This document shows positions 44,980 through 57,569 of a DNA stretch of 64,000 nt, piece after piece (position 1 is the first letter of the stretch; every line of letters starts with the position of its first letter). The position numbers and the translations under genes were made by a program. The DNA comes from Haemaphysalis longicornis (Eukaryota; Arthropoda; Arachnida; Ixodida; Ixodidae): contig CM023450.1 in assembly GCA_013339765.2 (NCBI GenBank), forward strand, positions 105,541,344 through 105,605,343, written 5' to 3'. The notes beneath the pieces are model-generated. The model was not told the DNA's origin. It was given only the letters and a program-made list of their open reading frames with translations, and made no database searches.

Positions 44980-45560
44980 TTGCACGTCAAAACCCACCTG
45001 ATTTTTTACAACGCACTGGGCTTGTCAAAGAACTCCTAATTGCTTTCGTGCGCGATGAGTGTCTGTACAGGATTGATAAGGGGGCTTTAAGTGTCAATGT
45101 GCTTGCTTTTAGTGACTTTGGGTTTGGCATATGTCACAAATTCTTTAGACGACATACGATATAACGAGTGAGTGATGCGGTGAGATAATTTGAGGGTTTC
45201 TGTTAGGCGACGTGTGGATAAAATGGTTGGATCCATTAAGTCAACTGATCGTAAAAATGTACAGTCATAACGGTGGTAGATAAATTGGATGACTTTTTAT
45301 TGAACTAATTGAATGTTGTCGACTTCGGATCGCCGGTATTGATTCCATACAATGCGAGCTTAATCTAGGGCCTTTCGAATGAGTATTCTGTACATCAGTA
45401 TTAAAACATCTTTCGCCGCTTGGCTGAGTGTGCCCCTCATGTAATCCCGTTCCGTAAGGGCTTTAGTGAAAGATGAGTTCAATGTGTCCCAGCCAGGATA
45501 AGTTGCTTGAGAAAATAATGCAAGAAGTTCTCTCGAGTTGCGACGTAGCAAGCTGTAGCG
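44980..45560 (-). mobile_element. LINE reverse transcriptase thumb remnant
   Basis: The minus strand shows ARIVWNQYRRSEVDNIQLVQ followed by VIQFIYHRYDCTFLRSVD and RRLTETLKLSHRITHSLYR. In order these match the segment after the YADD box of CR1/Jockey-type LINEs (Y-A-x-x-V-W, then R-A-I-R-F-I). Stops interrupt it. It is 5'-truncated and differs from the LINE tail at 44457. Confidence 0.7.
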
Positions 45561-46342
45561 CTGAAATCAGTTCATAATAGCGATAGACGGCCATTCTTAC
45601 GGTTTACAGCCTGCAGCAACTGCGCATGCGCAACCCCGCAGGTGTTCTCCAGATCGGGAAAGGATTATCGCGGTTCACCCTTCTCCCTTATTGTGCAGTA
45701 ACAGTGGCGACTCCGCTTCACGCGCTGTCCCCACGTCGGTACACGGACGAGCACTGACGGGATCACGACGGGCAGAGGTTCTCGCGTGAGGCACGAACGC
45801 GCACAGCGCAATAAACGGCGGTAGCATCTTGACAAGGTAATGAGCCTCTCTCCACCTTTTACACAAGAAAAGAACAATGGGAAGACGAGAAGTTAACACA
45901 GGAGCAAGCGGTATCTAGCAGGGAGTGACGACCACGCGCCATACTAGAGGGCGGTGGAATCATCTTGTCGGTGCACATAGGGTCCCCTTGAATATTCAGC
46001 GGACTAGTGTGTGGAGTCGAGGTTTCAGAGCTTTGTAGTGTGACCCAGCCAGGTCCAGCGTACCGCAATTACAAAAGCAGTGCTTCCGCACGCTGGAAAA
46101 TCAAATTGCAAAGCAGGTCATCGTCGTGGATTTTTAGAAGGGGGGCTGTTTAAGCTTTCTTCTGTCCTCGCGGAACGTTAACAGAAAGCTATCATCATCA
46201 GAGAAGTGGAGAGGGGGAAATGCCAGGCCAAGAAGTGTGAGGGAAAGTTGAGGGGAGGCAAGGAGCCCACGAGCAGTTGCGGGGAGTGCGCGCCTCAAGC
46301 GAAAAACGCTGCCCGTGGTTGGAATCTAACCTGGGACCCTCG
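45561..46342. other. Unannotated spacer
   Basis: AATAAA occurs in GCGCAATAAACGG near 45810. GGTTGGAATCTAACC near 46319 looks like a B box but lacks an A box partner. Confidence 0.3.
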
Positions 46343-46425
46343 CGTATATTGTACTATATTGTGTAACTGGCGTATATTGTGTAACCCCTCGCGTATATTG
46401 TGTAACCGGCGTATATTGTACTGCG
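46343..46425 (+). repeat. Short tandem CGTATATTGTGTAAC units
   Basis: CGTATATTGT occurs at 46343, 46371, 46392 and 46410. It alternates between GTGTAAC and GTACT continuations. Confidence 0.85.
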
Positions 46426-48489
46426 CTATCACATTTTTTTCCGTTGCGCCAGATACCCTTTTTTATTTTTATTACCTGTTTGTGACATTGCACTCAACAT
46501 CACACAAAGTATTTACAGATAAAACATGTTAGTATGCCACCATCACAACTAAAGACATTTGTTGATGAAAATTGTAATGAGCGATTGGCCCATTATTAGG
46601 CCGGCTTTGTCATTAAAATTGTTTAAGTGTGATCAGGGGTTAAACCCTTGGGAGCCACTCAGGAACGGGGTCTTTTGCTCTTTGTCCTTCGACAAACTTA
46701 GAGACGCTCTCTCGGAAGTACTGTCGCGTCGGCCTTGCGTCCGCATCATTGTGGAGCTAGGCCATGCGAGAACTCCAAATACTATGAATGCCAATCAACG
46801 TTAACGCATCAAAGGGTACATTTTTCTCATTTTCTACTGACAAAAACCTTGTGCAATATGGGTGTAGTGACAGCTCTTTATGGATCGCTCTCTGGAGGAC
46901 GTAGCGAAGCTATAGTGAAGACCACCAGTTTTGATGTTTCCTCAGTCTCCGCATGTCGATTGCGAAGGTGGACGATTTGTTTCGTCGTTGTTTATATTTC
47001 TGGCTGTAAGAACCGGGTATCTCACGTTCGTTAAGTATATACGTTTGCCTTCATTGTAATTTGAAGCTGTCTCATGAGAAAAACATTGTCGCTTCGTTGA
47101 TAGCTACGGTTGCGAAACAGCTGTACAACAGTATGTCTGGCGGAATTATCCTGTGTGCGTCTCCTGTCCCGTTTTTTTTCTTTCGCTAGGACATAATGTG
47201 TCGGAACAGACGTTTTAAGGAAACTTTGATAAACCAGCCAAGCTACCTACAATTTAAAAAAAATAGGAAGAGATTCCGCTGAAGAACACCCAACGGATGG
47301 AAGCCATATAGGAGCGGTTGGACTGCTCTGGTCACCTGATCATCGCTGAGGAAACCCTGTTGCAATCCGTTCGAGAATAGCTAAAGTGACGACAAAAGGG
47401 GCCGAAAACGAAGAAGCGATGTCAGGGCGGAAGCAACTTCAATAGCTTTCAACTGTAAGACAACCGCCAATATTGCCGACCGGGGTGCCATCGAAATCGG
47501 CCTCGAGGAGATACGAAGTTACGATCGTTTTTACGATATGATTCAACATTTTCTAAGTTATTTAGCGCAATAAAACATGGTAGGATTATATTTTTATTCT
47601 AGCGGGTGAGCCTCGTTTAATTTTTCTAAGGAAACTTACTTTACGACCTGCTTTACAGTCGTATTTTATGATGCCCGAGCGTCCACAGAAAAACATATGG
47701 TTAATTTTAAATTCTTGTTCTCCGCACGCGAACGGGGTATAATTTATTGCAAGTTACGCTCATCCGTACACGGGTTATTGCTGCTTTGTGCAATCATACT
47801 TCTCTCATACAAGACCATTCAATCAAACGTGTGAGACTAGCTATTATACAGAGACTGTATTTTTTGATGTCGGTACATTTACAGAGTCGTTGTCGCTACT
47901 GAAACATGATGTGATTCATTCCATGTGCTATAATGCGTGTTATAGCCATCTTCAGAAACTACACTTTCGCTCCATGGGCACCTTGATGTCAAATCGGACT
48001 CGTCCTTAAAGATGGACTCCCAGCGAAATAGGGCGTGCAAGGAAACGTTTATTCGCAACTGTCTACTAACAGTGGCGGCAGCCGCGCTGTGGCCGCCGGA
48101 ACCAATCGAAAGAGTAAACGCCGCTGCGTGGGCTGCAGTTGCTTGCACCCAAACGTGGTATTAACTCTATGCACCCGAACATCGGTTCTTCTCTGCGTGG
48201 GTTTACGTTTAATTGAGTATGGGTTCAGGCTAATAGGTGTCGGTGGTTCATTGTTGTGTTTAGCGCGAAAAGCAGAATAACAGGCGGGAGGACGCTGGAG
48301 CACAGTCAGCACAAACATTGCGCGTGCGGTCAGTCCAAGGTTGTATAACTGCTGCGTACCGCAGTGCCGGAGCGCGGAAAACATCCGCTCGTTTCCGCTT
48401 GATGTCCGCGGCCCGCCTCAAGAAGGAATGGATTGTTGTAAGCTTCGAATCGGAAAGCCCATCCCGTACACACAAAAATGGCCACGCTA
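46426..48489. other. Unannotated spacer
   Basis: I see no recognised repeat or exon. Confidence 0.3.
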
Positions 48490-49000
48490 CGATGGCAGGT
48501 GTTGAGAAAGCTTGCCGTAGTCGTCGCGTGGTGCTATCATCGCGTCGACTCCGTAACGAAGCGAGGCGCCGTTAAAGTGTCGTACTCGCGTGATGAAAGT
48601 GTACCGCAGTATAACCATAATCGCCGCACCCTGAAAGAGCATCTCTAGTTGTCGTTGTCTTGTCGCAACCTGCCGTCGTCGCGTCGATCCCGTTGTAAAA
48701 TGTTGCTGTAATCGCGCGCACTGCCATCGCCGTGTGCACGCCGCCACAAAAGCAGGTGTCATGAGATGGCACCGTAGCCGTCTCGCGCTGTAAGGGCATC
48801 GCAAAGTTACCGTAGCCGTTCACAAGCTACAGTCGTAACGTCGAACCCGTCACGAGGGCAGGCGTCGTGAAATTGTCGCACTCGCTGAAAGCTTATTACA
48901 ACATATGGTACCGTAGTCATCGCGAACTGCCGTAGTCCTATAGATTCTGCCACTAAGGCGGTAGCGTAAAAAGTACCGCGATTGTGCCTTGTCCGACGCG
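48490..49000 (+). repeat. Degenerate minisatellite rich in CGTAGTCGTCGCG phrases
   Basis: Related phrases recur. GCAGGTGTTGAGAAAG (48498), GCAGGTGTCATGAGATGG (48752) and GCAGGCGTCGTGAAATTG (48859) are each followed by CCGTAGTCGTCGCG-like text. Units are too diverged to give a clean period; 107 bp separates the last two. Confidence 0.55.
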
Positions 49001-50295
49001 AGGCCAAGACACAATGCGATACGCTGTTACCGCGCGGGCACGACCGCCAGTCTGGGTGGCACACTGCACGGGATTGTTTAGCGCCAAATGTCTTCATCAA
49101 CAAATAAATAAAACGTAGCCGCCACCAGAAAATGTGGGCCTCAAAAAATATATAACGACGCAAAAAAGCAGCGACATCTTGCGGAGTGTGCAAGAAAAGC
49201 AGGCAGCAGCACTCAGTTGCGGTAAAGGGGAGAAATCACGACGGGAGCCAGGCACTGCTGAACTTCAGCCAGCAACACATGTAACACGTCCCGCGTCATG
49301 AACTTTTCCGCCTTCTACAAGGCAGCGTTTCCGTGCCTCCGTCATATTGGCGTTAGTCATACGTCGCTACGGTGACCCGGTGACGCACCACTCCGGTCAC
49401 ACCTAGCATCAAGCACAGCATACACCCGGTTCAGTCTCATAATCTCTTGAAACACCGCATTGGATTTCCGATGTCGCCACCTATAGCCGCTGAATTTAGC
49501 GAGTAACAAAACATTATTTAGAAAGACCAGCATTACAGAGTTGCCTTCGCAACAAAACGCGGTATAGATTGTTTTAATATACGTGTACTAGATAGCGAGG
49601 TGATTCAGTCTTCACAAAATGCGCTCTTAATAAAAACGGTTGTGGTTTTTGCCAATATCAGCTTCTCGTAAATAATTAATGATTACTGTCTCACCTTGGA
49701 TGAGACTTCTTAGGTGAGACTTTACCCCGGTGCGGTTACACCTGCACTATTACGCGTATCGCAGGGGCGAGCTAAAGAAATATTTAGATAATCGTGTTTT
49801 TTTTACCGTGTGCCAAAATATCATTGACACGAGTATGACACCTCATTGACACCTGGACTCCAGCTCAGATACAGCCTTCTCGGCTGATGAGAGAACTCGT
49901 TATCTTTGTGTAGCAGATCAGCGCCTTTGTCCCTAGGCGACCGGGGCGTGCCTGTGCGATTGTAAAAAATAATTGAATATCCATTGGTCAATCTTTAGGA
50001 ACGCGTCAGCATGTCGTCCTTATCCCTTGTAAACGTTGAGGCTCAGAACAATGCGCCCGCCTTTGCCCTGCTTTCCAAGTCCGCAGCGCGGCGTTTGTCG
50101 CTCCTCTCTCGCAGAGCCTTCTAAATAGAAGGCTCTGGTCCTCGTACACCGTGCCAACCGTGCTTAACGCGCTAACCGTCTCAGTGGTCACGTGTGCTCG
50201 CTTTAGCAGAGGCATTGGCTGCCTGTCGCTCCTTTTATTGTTCCCCATAGTGCCACTAAATAAGCTTACAGAGTACCGGCACTCTTCTACTCCTA
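49001..50295. other. Unannotated spacer with a small hairpin
   Basis: GTCTCACCT (49688-49696) pairs with AGGTGAGAC (49712-49720) across 15 bases. Nothing else is recognised. Confidence 0.35.
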
Positions 50296-51843
50296 CTTTT
50301 TCGTGCCGCCGCCATGATCATTGGTCAGTTCACATCACGTGACATTTGTTTGCACTGCGACTGTTCACGGGCGCCGGCATTTTGTTGTTTGTGCGTTTTA
50401 GTCGGCCAACTCTGGTAGACTTAGCTTGTCTTCCGTGCTCTGCGGCTGCCACCGACTGGCGTCGTTCCGATCGCGAACCAAAGATAACGCGTGTAGCAGC
50501 ATTTCAACAGGAGAAGTGTGTCGAAGATGCCGTTTTGCTGCATCTTCGGCAGCGTTGTTAACAAACGACCCGGTCGAAGTTAGCGGCGAGGCCAGTCAGT
50601 CAGTCAGTAAACTTTATTGATGGGAAAGGAGAGGAGAGAAGGGGAAGGTGGGGCTAGAGAAGTGAGTGGAGCCCTCTTTCCAGGGCCCCAGTTTCAGCTG
50701 CTCCGATCTTCGCTCTCCGGATCAGCTCTCGCTGAGTCCCGAGGGCGGAGTTGGCCAGGGCTGCCTCCCATGTCTCTAGTGTGTTGGGTTTATGGGCGTT
50801 CTCCGGGGGCCATATAACTGGGCATCCCCAGGATGCCCCGTTATAGAGATTTGCCACCTCTCAACATTTTTTGCAGTGTTCGTTTGTGGTGTTCGGGAAC
50901 ATTAGAGCAAGTCTTGACTTGTGTGTGACGGTGTTTTTTTGAATTTTCCTTAGTGTTTGGCTTTCGTAGGTGTAAAGGCCTTTCTGTGGAGGGGGAAGGC
51001 TGTACTAGTGCTCTGACTCGGCGCGGTACGTTAGGAACCTCGCCAGCTCATCGACCATCTCGTTTCCGTCTAGCCCCTCGTGACCAGGGGCACCAAATGA
51101 TGGTGTGTTTGTGCTTCAGGGTTGGAGGAAGAATCCGCTGCGTGGACTCGGGGATTCTGCCTGCCGCTATGTTTAGAATGACTATTTTTGAGCGCGTGAG
51201 GATGTTCAGCGCTTGGTCGTTGTGTTCGCCCCATTTTATGACTAGTAGGACGACGCTTGCCTCCGCTTCGTCCGTGTCTAGGTCTTTGATAGTTATGCAG
51301 TCTATTAGCTCGTCTAGGTGGTCCACCGCTACTGCTGTTGAGTTCCGGTTTGCGCCTCTACTTGCATCCGTGTAGACTGTGTTGCTCTGGTGCTGAAATT
51401 ATTTCCGTGGGTATTTAATTCTGGCAACCCTTCGGTCTTTGTGGAAGGTGGGGTGCATGTTCTTGGGTAGGGGGCGTAGGATCAGGCTTTTGCGTTGAGT
51501 TAGGGTGATGTCGGTCATCCTGTCTTGCCTGATTCTTTCTTGTGGTGTTCCGATTCTGCGCAAGATGGCTCTTCCTGCTAAAGTTTTGTTGAGACGCTCT
51601 CTCTGGGCTGCTAGTACCGTTTCTCTTAGCTCTTGAAAGGTATTAAAGATGCCCAGGGCTGATAGTTTTTCGCTTGATGCATAGAAAAGCCGACCTAAAG
51701 CTGCCTTTTATGCCGTTCTTATGTTGCCTCTATCCGTTGGCCGTAGACGCGGCAATCTCGTAACACTGATAAACACCAAAATGGCCGCCGTCGCTGATTA
51801 GCGTTCCTCAGTGGCGGTACTCTGATACATTATCTAGTGACAC
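50296..51843 (+). repeat. H-family repeat, copy 2, split by LINE
   Basis: This copy matches 24101-24480. It runs from 50296 to about 50592, is interrupted by a minus-strand LINE, and resumes at about 51745 (AATCTCGTAACACTGATAAA) to ATCTAGTGACACT at 51843. The short frame MPFCCIFGSVVNKRPGRS starts at 50526. Confidence 0.75.
50593..51744 (-). mobile_element. RNase H-bearing LINE, 5'-truncated, inserted in H copy 2
   Basis: This is a minus-strand LINE 3' half. In order: RPLPKNMHPTFHKDRR in the linker; an RNase H domain with VYTDASRGANRN (catalytic Asp), DEAEASVV (catalytic Glu), ILTRSKIV where TDS would be expected (third catalytic Asp replaced by Arg), and GHEGLDGNEMVDELARF after a frameshift; then an HCKKC knuckle remnant; then TLETWEAALANSALGTQREL. 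The 3' end has AATAAAGTTTACTGACTGAC. The copy is inactive. Similar RNase H pieces occur at 1-1035. Confidence 0.9.
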
Positions 51844-53999
51844 TAGTTCGCAAGTATCGGCATTTCGTCGCCGTCATTCCGATTCCATTCCTTCCGCGTT
51901 AGCCGCTTCAAGTGACCGCAGGCTACTTCCACAACGTGCGCAGGCGGTGGCGGAAGTCGCAAGTGCCGTCGAGACAGAAATAGTTAGCGAACCGCGCTTC
52001 GACTTATGCTCTCCATGGCAACGCCCTCCAGTGTTAAGGGAGCTCCCTCCCCTCAGCCGTTCTGCGCTTTTCTATCGCTCGCTACAGAGCGACGCGAGAA
52101 GGAACAGAGCTCGAAAAAAATTTTGGAGACATGCCCCATTTATTTCTCCCGCAGCAAAATACCGTAGAACTGAGGCCATATCGGCATTCCAGCCCAGGCG
52201 AAATGAACTCGCCGTTTCCTCGTCCCAAATTGAGATCGTCGCCCGTCGGCTCATCGTGACAGTTCAGCCATCAGTGCGTTCGAGTAGCAGCCATCGAGTA
52301 GCATCCGTAAGCGCGGAATTTGAATTATCCCGGAGTCCGGGAGTGCTTTTCAACACCCTCCTTCCCAGTTTCATTGTCCCCGCTGCTCGTGTTTTCGTTT
52401 TTTTTTTTTTTTTTGTGCACGGGGCACGCGCGTGCGGTCTTTGCAAAATTGATCAGCTCGGCGGACCGGTCGCGTGTCAATAAACACCACCCGAATTCAG
52501 TTCCCGCAGCCGTTCCGGCGCACAAGCGGTCATGCCTTTTTCTTCTATTTCTCAAGAATCGCTTCCGGGTTGGATCGGTTTGATCAGGGCGCTGTCTGAA
52601 AATCTGGCGGAGCTAGCGAAAGCCGAAGCAGGTAGTTTTTTTTCTGTTCTCCCATCGGGGTTTAAATGCGAGCGAGCGCCGGTATTTACACCAGGGCACA
52701 CAAGAGTGCGTCGATTACTATAGCATAAGCTTGCAACAACAACAAAAAAAGCTTTATTCCAAGGAAAAAAGTTTCTGGAAAAACCTTTGCCTCATAGCGC
52801 ACTGTTGAATTAAACTGACGGAATGTTTTGATACCTGATATCAAGCGGGCGCACTCCGGCGAAAAAGAAAAGATCAGAACGGAAGGTTGAGCTGCAGAAA
52901 CGGGCTTATGGGCTCACCTGGCTACAATGAGTAATGTTTATTATTTTTTTTTTTTTTGCAGAATACCCCGATGGGGAATTTAGGCGCGTGGCTGAGCACC
53001 ACGGTTGCTTGAATAAAGCAGATGCCCGTAGATGTTTAATAACCTCGCTCCCAGTCCTTTCTGTCGAGTGGTAGATAATAAATCTTGCAATTAAACAGCT
53101 TGCGTTAAAGCCACCTCGGTAAGAACGACAAGGCTGGTTGTTACCACACCCACAAATTAGGCCCTGAAGAAGATGTGCTATTCGACTCTTTTTTATTCTG
53201 TTGCTGGCTTTTTAAAAATGGAACAAGAAAATTACCAGGACAGGTGCCTAAAAGGGAGGCTCAGTGAAGCGAAGAATATAATGGCTTAATCACGAAAGTA
53301 TTAGCCGCCTTAAAAAATCGCTAATTTGATGCGTTTACCCTTTTACGGTATTGCTACCCTGGAATAGCTTTCGTAGCCATTCTTTCTGCGATAATATACG
53401 GTTAGCAAACTGAGGCCATTGCCTGTATATTTTTTGTAGCTACGCGCTTAAGGGTGTAAAAATTTTAACTCCGCTCTTTGCCGACAATTACAGCCAACCC
53501 CTCTTCCATCTACACGGTGTTCTGAAACAGGCTGATGGCTTTTCTCCCACGAATGTGTATAGTTCTTCCTACTTACATCTAGCTCTTTTTATTGAATCCA
53601 ATAAAACGTGTATTTTTAATTGTCAGATCTTTGCTAGCCCCTACTCGATATACAGATGCTTACTTCGAAAGTACCCCAGGTTTGCTTTGCCCAAAATATG
53701 TTTTGAAGGGCTACACAGATGCTCCTTGACTGTCTGGTGGGCGCATGCCGACACGTCTCGTTCAAAGGCACGTGGATTGTTGATGAATGGGTTTTCTCGC
53801 AACCTTATGGTCTAGAGAGTTGATTTAGGGTTTTAAAAGCAACGCACACACACAAAAAACAGTAAACAAACCCTACCCAGCTTCGTCAAGAGATGCTTCA
53901 CATGTGAAATAAGTAAGGCAGAACCTCCCTTTCGGAGATGACGATCTACGTAAACGTGATTAGCCTTGTATTGGTGGCGATGCAATGAATGACGCTGAC
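51844..53999. other. Unannotated; poly-T and AATAAA near 52.4-52.5 kb
   Basis: The 178-codon frame at 51947-52483 has no domain and includes a phenylalanine run from poly-T (52397-52414). GTCAATAAACACC near 52478 is a possible polyadenylation signal, perhaps of an LTR. Evidence is insufficient to name one. Confidence 0.3.
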
Positions 54000-55340
54000 C
54001 GAAGCATGTCTAACAAATAAGGAGGAGAGGAAAGGCCGAGAACAGACCCCTGAGGCACGCCGCGCTTGAGGCACATAAATGATAGGACTGCTAGCCGTTA
54101 ACATTTACGGCGATAGCCCACGCAGTAACTTCTTGCTGCGTTCCGATTTCCCCTTTGAAGGCTCCGTTGCTGCCTTGGCAGATCATCCACCATGCTAGGA
54201 CCTGTTCCAATCATACCGAAGACCTGCAAAAGCTTCTTACTGAAGACAACATTGACGTCAACAACGACGCAAATGGCTTTGCTGCCTTAACTCAAGATTG
54301 ACGTTAGCGGTGCCTTCATGCACATAAAGGCTCCAACAAACAATCTTGCTCTTTCTTAAGAAAAACGTTTATTGTAAGTTATTATTCCTACGCATACTTG
54401 CGCTTACTTTTTAAATGCCCAATGCTTGTTAAATTACCTTTGTTTTTCACTAAACTGGGTCTTGCCTCTGTTAACATGTCCGCTGCGGTGTTTTTGTCTG
54501 CGGTAGTGACTGCTGCGCAATTCCAATTCTTGCTTCCTTAGACGCACAACTAGACTGCTTCGAAATCTGCCTACCATGGTGTCCTCGAGCTGGAATTCAG
54601 CCTAAAAACAAAGAAAAGAACATACCACTTTCAGTTGGTGCAGTTCTGTAATTAGCAAGTGGGGGCATCAAAAGCCTTTCTCAAGTCACCGGAGACAGTG
54701 CTGAGCTGTCTTCGATAATGAATCGCCTCAGGCGCTCGTTGCGCAATAGAAACTAGACTAGCAGTGGAACTGCGAGACGCGAACATATGCTGCTCCGAAA
54801 GCTGTATGTCTGTAAAACTGGGAGACACGTTATTGCGTAAAAGAGACTGGAAAAGCTAAGAGGGCGGCCAAAGAACCGAGCAGGCCGGCAGTTGCTAGCT
54901 CATCAAGAGTTTGAAAGGGAATACCAATGCGGGTTACCTTCCAGACGTCTGGTCAGCATAGGAATACATAGTACATGAAATGCCGTCAGGGCCGCAAGAA
55001 AATTAGTGTTTGAAGATCTTGAGGGCTTTCAGAACATCATCATCATACCGGTAACGAAGAATTTAGACGTTACAGAAAAGGAGTTCGACGAAGGGTATAC
55101 TTCAGCCTTTGGAGATACAGAACTGAACTGTTGCGCAAATGCATTAGGAGCATCTCTAATAAGTTATCATTGATGGCTAAAGGTGCACGGTCTCTGCCAA
55201 TTTTCCGGGTTGTCAAAGCGTTCGTTTCGGGCGGGAAGTCGGCAGAAACGAATGCTTCTCGCTTCTCGAAAGCACTGCTAGAAGCGCGTTTTCTACCCTG
55301 GCTTTGCAGCTTGACCAGTCGTGATCACAGGGCTCCGTAA
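54000..55340 (-). mobile_element. CR1/Jockey-like LINE, reverse transcriptase core
   Basis: Three classical motifs appear in order on the minus strand. CGPDGIP lies at 54976-54996. SEQHMFASRSSTASLVSIAQ then leads to LRKAFD at about 54668-54690. RGVPQGSVLGL is at 54034-54066. HLLITELHQLKV follows KAFD as expected. The distance from KAFD to GVPQGS is about 630 bases instead of roughly 300, so something has been inserted between about 54120 and 54590. Stops and shifts make it non-functional. The catalytic YADD box is not found downstream. Confidence 0.85.
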
Positions 55341-56815
55341 AGCCTGAACTATTCTATCCAAGCGTTGTATAGTGAACTGAAATTTTGTCCGCGAGCACGG
55401 TTTTTACGTTTAAGATCGTTTCGCAGTTCTAAAGCTCCACAACTCCCCTTACTTTGCAGTTTAAAGGCTAAGGGATGTAAGGGGTCCTACATACCAAAAC
55501 TGAAACTTTTTCGTATTTGAACGGATTGATTGGGAAGTGCTTGGATCTAGTGAAATATTTTAAAATCTAGCGTGAGCATACAACGATCTGAGATATGCCA
55601 CTATGAGTTACAAAAAAAAAGGAAAACTCATAAATTTGGCGTACTGTACGAGCATATATATTCTACATACTTCGTAATCGTCCTTCTGAAAACGTTTCAA
55701 TACGATCGTTATAAAAATATGTTACAAAAATAAAGAAAATCCTTGGAATGGTGGCCTAGGGGCTGCGATGCACACTATAAATCTATTGTGCACGATCAAC
55801 TGCCGCAAGGAGCCATTCATCTAGTTTGATAAAAAAATTCCGTAATGATATGAACAGTATCAGTATTTTCGCGAGCTTCAATTCACGCCGAGGCATAATT
55901 AATCCCAGCTAATGACAACGCATGACAAGGAGAATAAAGTAACGAGGGAACGCCCACAGGTACTCAAACCCCCGAACAGTGCGCCGTTGCCCCCAGCAAC
56001 AGCGAATGGGCCACGCTTCGTAACTAACACGAATCTCGCGGGCACCGGCAGTAGCCCTCATACGTTAAACACATGCCGTGCGAAGTTAACGGCATCTGGA
56101 TGGTTTAGATGGTTTATATCACCCAAACGCGTTGACTCCACACGAGCACAAAGCGCGAACCATCGTCTTTTTCTTTATTTTGGTTGTGTTTCGCGCAGTT
56201 CCAACAGACTTTGTGTTTTTTTTTTGTTGCTTTATTGCGAAAGCAATGAATGACCCATTGAATAGCAATGTCGGACTATAGCATCGGCGTCTCCTGCAGC
56301 GAAACCGCTTCTAAAAAGTTAGATGGCGCAAACAGAATAACATTAGGCGAAATGAGTTAAAAGACATCTAAAGAAATGTATATTGAATGGGAATCTGGTA
56401 GGCGAGCCGAGCACGTAACCCTGCGAAACCATTACGTCTTAACGGCTCTAGCTGACCTAAAGGCGGATGTAGTGAATACGTTGCGGCCTTCGGAACGTTC
56501 GACATCCGGTGCACGCAGCTCAACGTACAAAAAGTTTGATGCCCTTCGGTTTGTCATTATCAGTCTCAACGTTATGATCAGCTCACGTTAATGCAAAATA
56601 TTGTCACGGGTAAAAGGCAAAGAAAACGTGTTTACTGTGCCAGGAAGACCTACAGTTAGCACTCAAGCTGGTGGTCAGAACGAGCAGCAAGAACGGCCGC
56701 GCTGGCGCTTTAACCTTCTCTTTTTCTAGTATCCGACGTTCCAATAATTGACACATACCCGAGCGGGGAGAATGACCCTGTGCAAAGAGCGCGGTGAATA
56801 CTCCGGTTTGACTGG
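55341..56815. other. Unannotated spacer
   Basis: This is AT-rich sequence with no recognised element. The part nearest 55340-55440 may be more of the LINE. Confidence 0.3.
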
Positions 56816-57012
56816 CAAGCGAATATTGCAGCTGCCGTCAAAAGCTCACGGCCGATTCACCGATTTCCATTTGGCTGCGACGCGCCAACATACCCTCCCG
56901 CAATTATCACATACCTACTGGAAGTGATTGGACAATGGCAATAACAGCTGTCGTCAGAAGTTCAGCGCCAATTGACCACTTCCAATTTGGCTGTGGCGAC
57001 CAACCAAACCAC
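56816..57012 (+). repeat. Diverged ~116-bp tandem pair
   Basis: CAGCTGCCGTCAAAAGCTC at about 56830 and CAGCTGTCGTCAGAAGTTC at about 56946 start parallel text ending in TTTCCATTTGGCTGCGACG and TTCCAATTTGGCTGTGGCG. The second unit is partial. Confidence 0.65.
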
Positions 57013-57138
57013 CTAACATAACCAAATATACGCGGTCCCCCGATTACGAGAACAGAAGAAAAGTGAAATATAAAATGAAGAACGGCAAAGTTGTTGAGCT
57101 AAAGCAACTGCGAACTTAAGTAAAAGCAAGGAAGCGCT

Positions 57139-57180
<42 letters not shown>
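57139..57180 (+). repeat. (CAAG)n microsatellite
   Basis: About ten AGCA/CAAG units. Confidence 0.95.
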
Positions 57181-57532
57181 CACGAATGCATTGCGTGCTT
57201 TTATATAAAATTCGGGAGCTAAGTTTTTACATACACAGATTTGTTAACGGACACTAAAATCCCCGGAGCCCTAGTCATAAACAGTTTTACTATAAAATCG
57301 ACGATTTGGAGGGTGGAACTGAGAAAATGGCAGACATTACGCCCAGAAGAAAGGGCTCCCGCAGCCGCTCGGCCGCGTGAGTGGTTGGCTGCGGGGCAAT
57401 CTAAGCGCTCGCGCGGCTGCATTTGCTGACGTTAGCAGCCGCAGAGAGGAACGCGATCGGGAGCCTGGAGCAAGATACGCAGAACACTGCCGTTTGGTTC
57501 TCTACCTGCCTGGAGGGCCGGGCTAAAAGAAG

Positions 57533-57569
57533 GACGTCTTAGCCGGCCGGCTGGGCTGGCTAAGACGTC
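57533..57569. repeat. Perfect 12-bp inverted repeat
   Basis: GACGTCTTAGCC at 57533-57544 pairs exactly with GGCTAAGACGTC at 57558-57569 across a 13-base GC-rich loop. It is followed by two further ACGTCAC motifs. Confidence 0.8.

Noticed and set aside
45780..45850. LTR or gene 3' end from AATAAA near 45810
   Set aside because: A lone AATAAA is expected by chance; no LTR ends or partner found.
46318..46342. B-box-like GGTTGGAATCTAACC suggesting a tRNA or SINE
   Set aside because: No A box at the right distance and no cloverleaf or SINE body around it.
51947..52483. 178-codon plus frame
   Set aside because: It contains a poly-T-derived Phe run, no domain, and no start or splice context that supports it.
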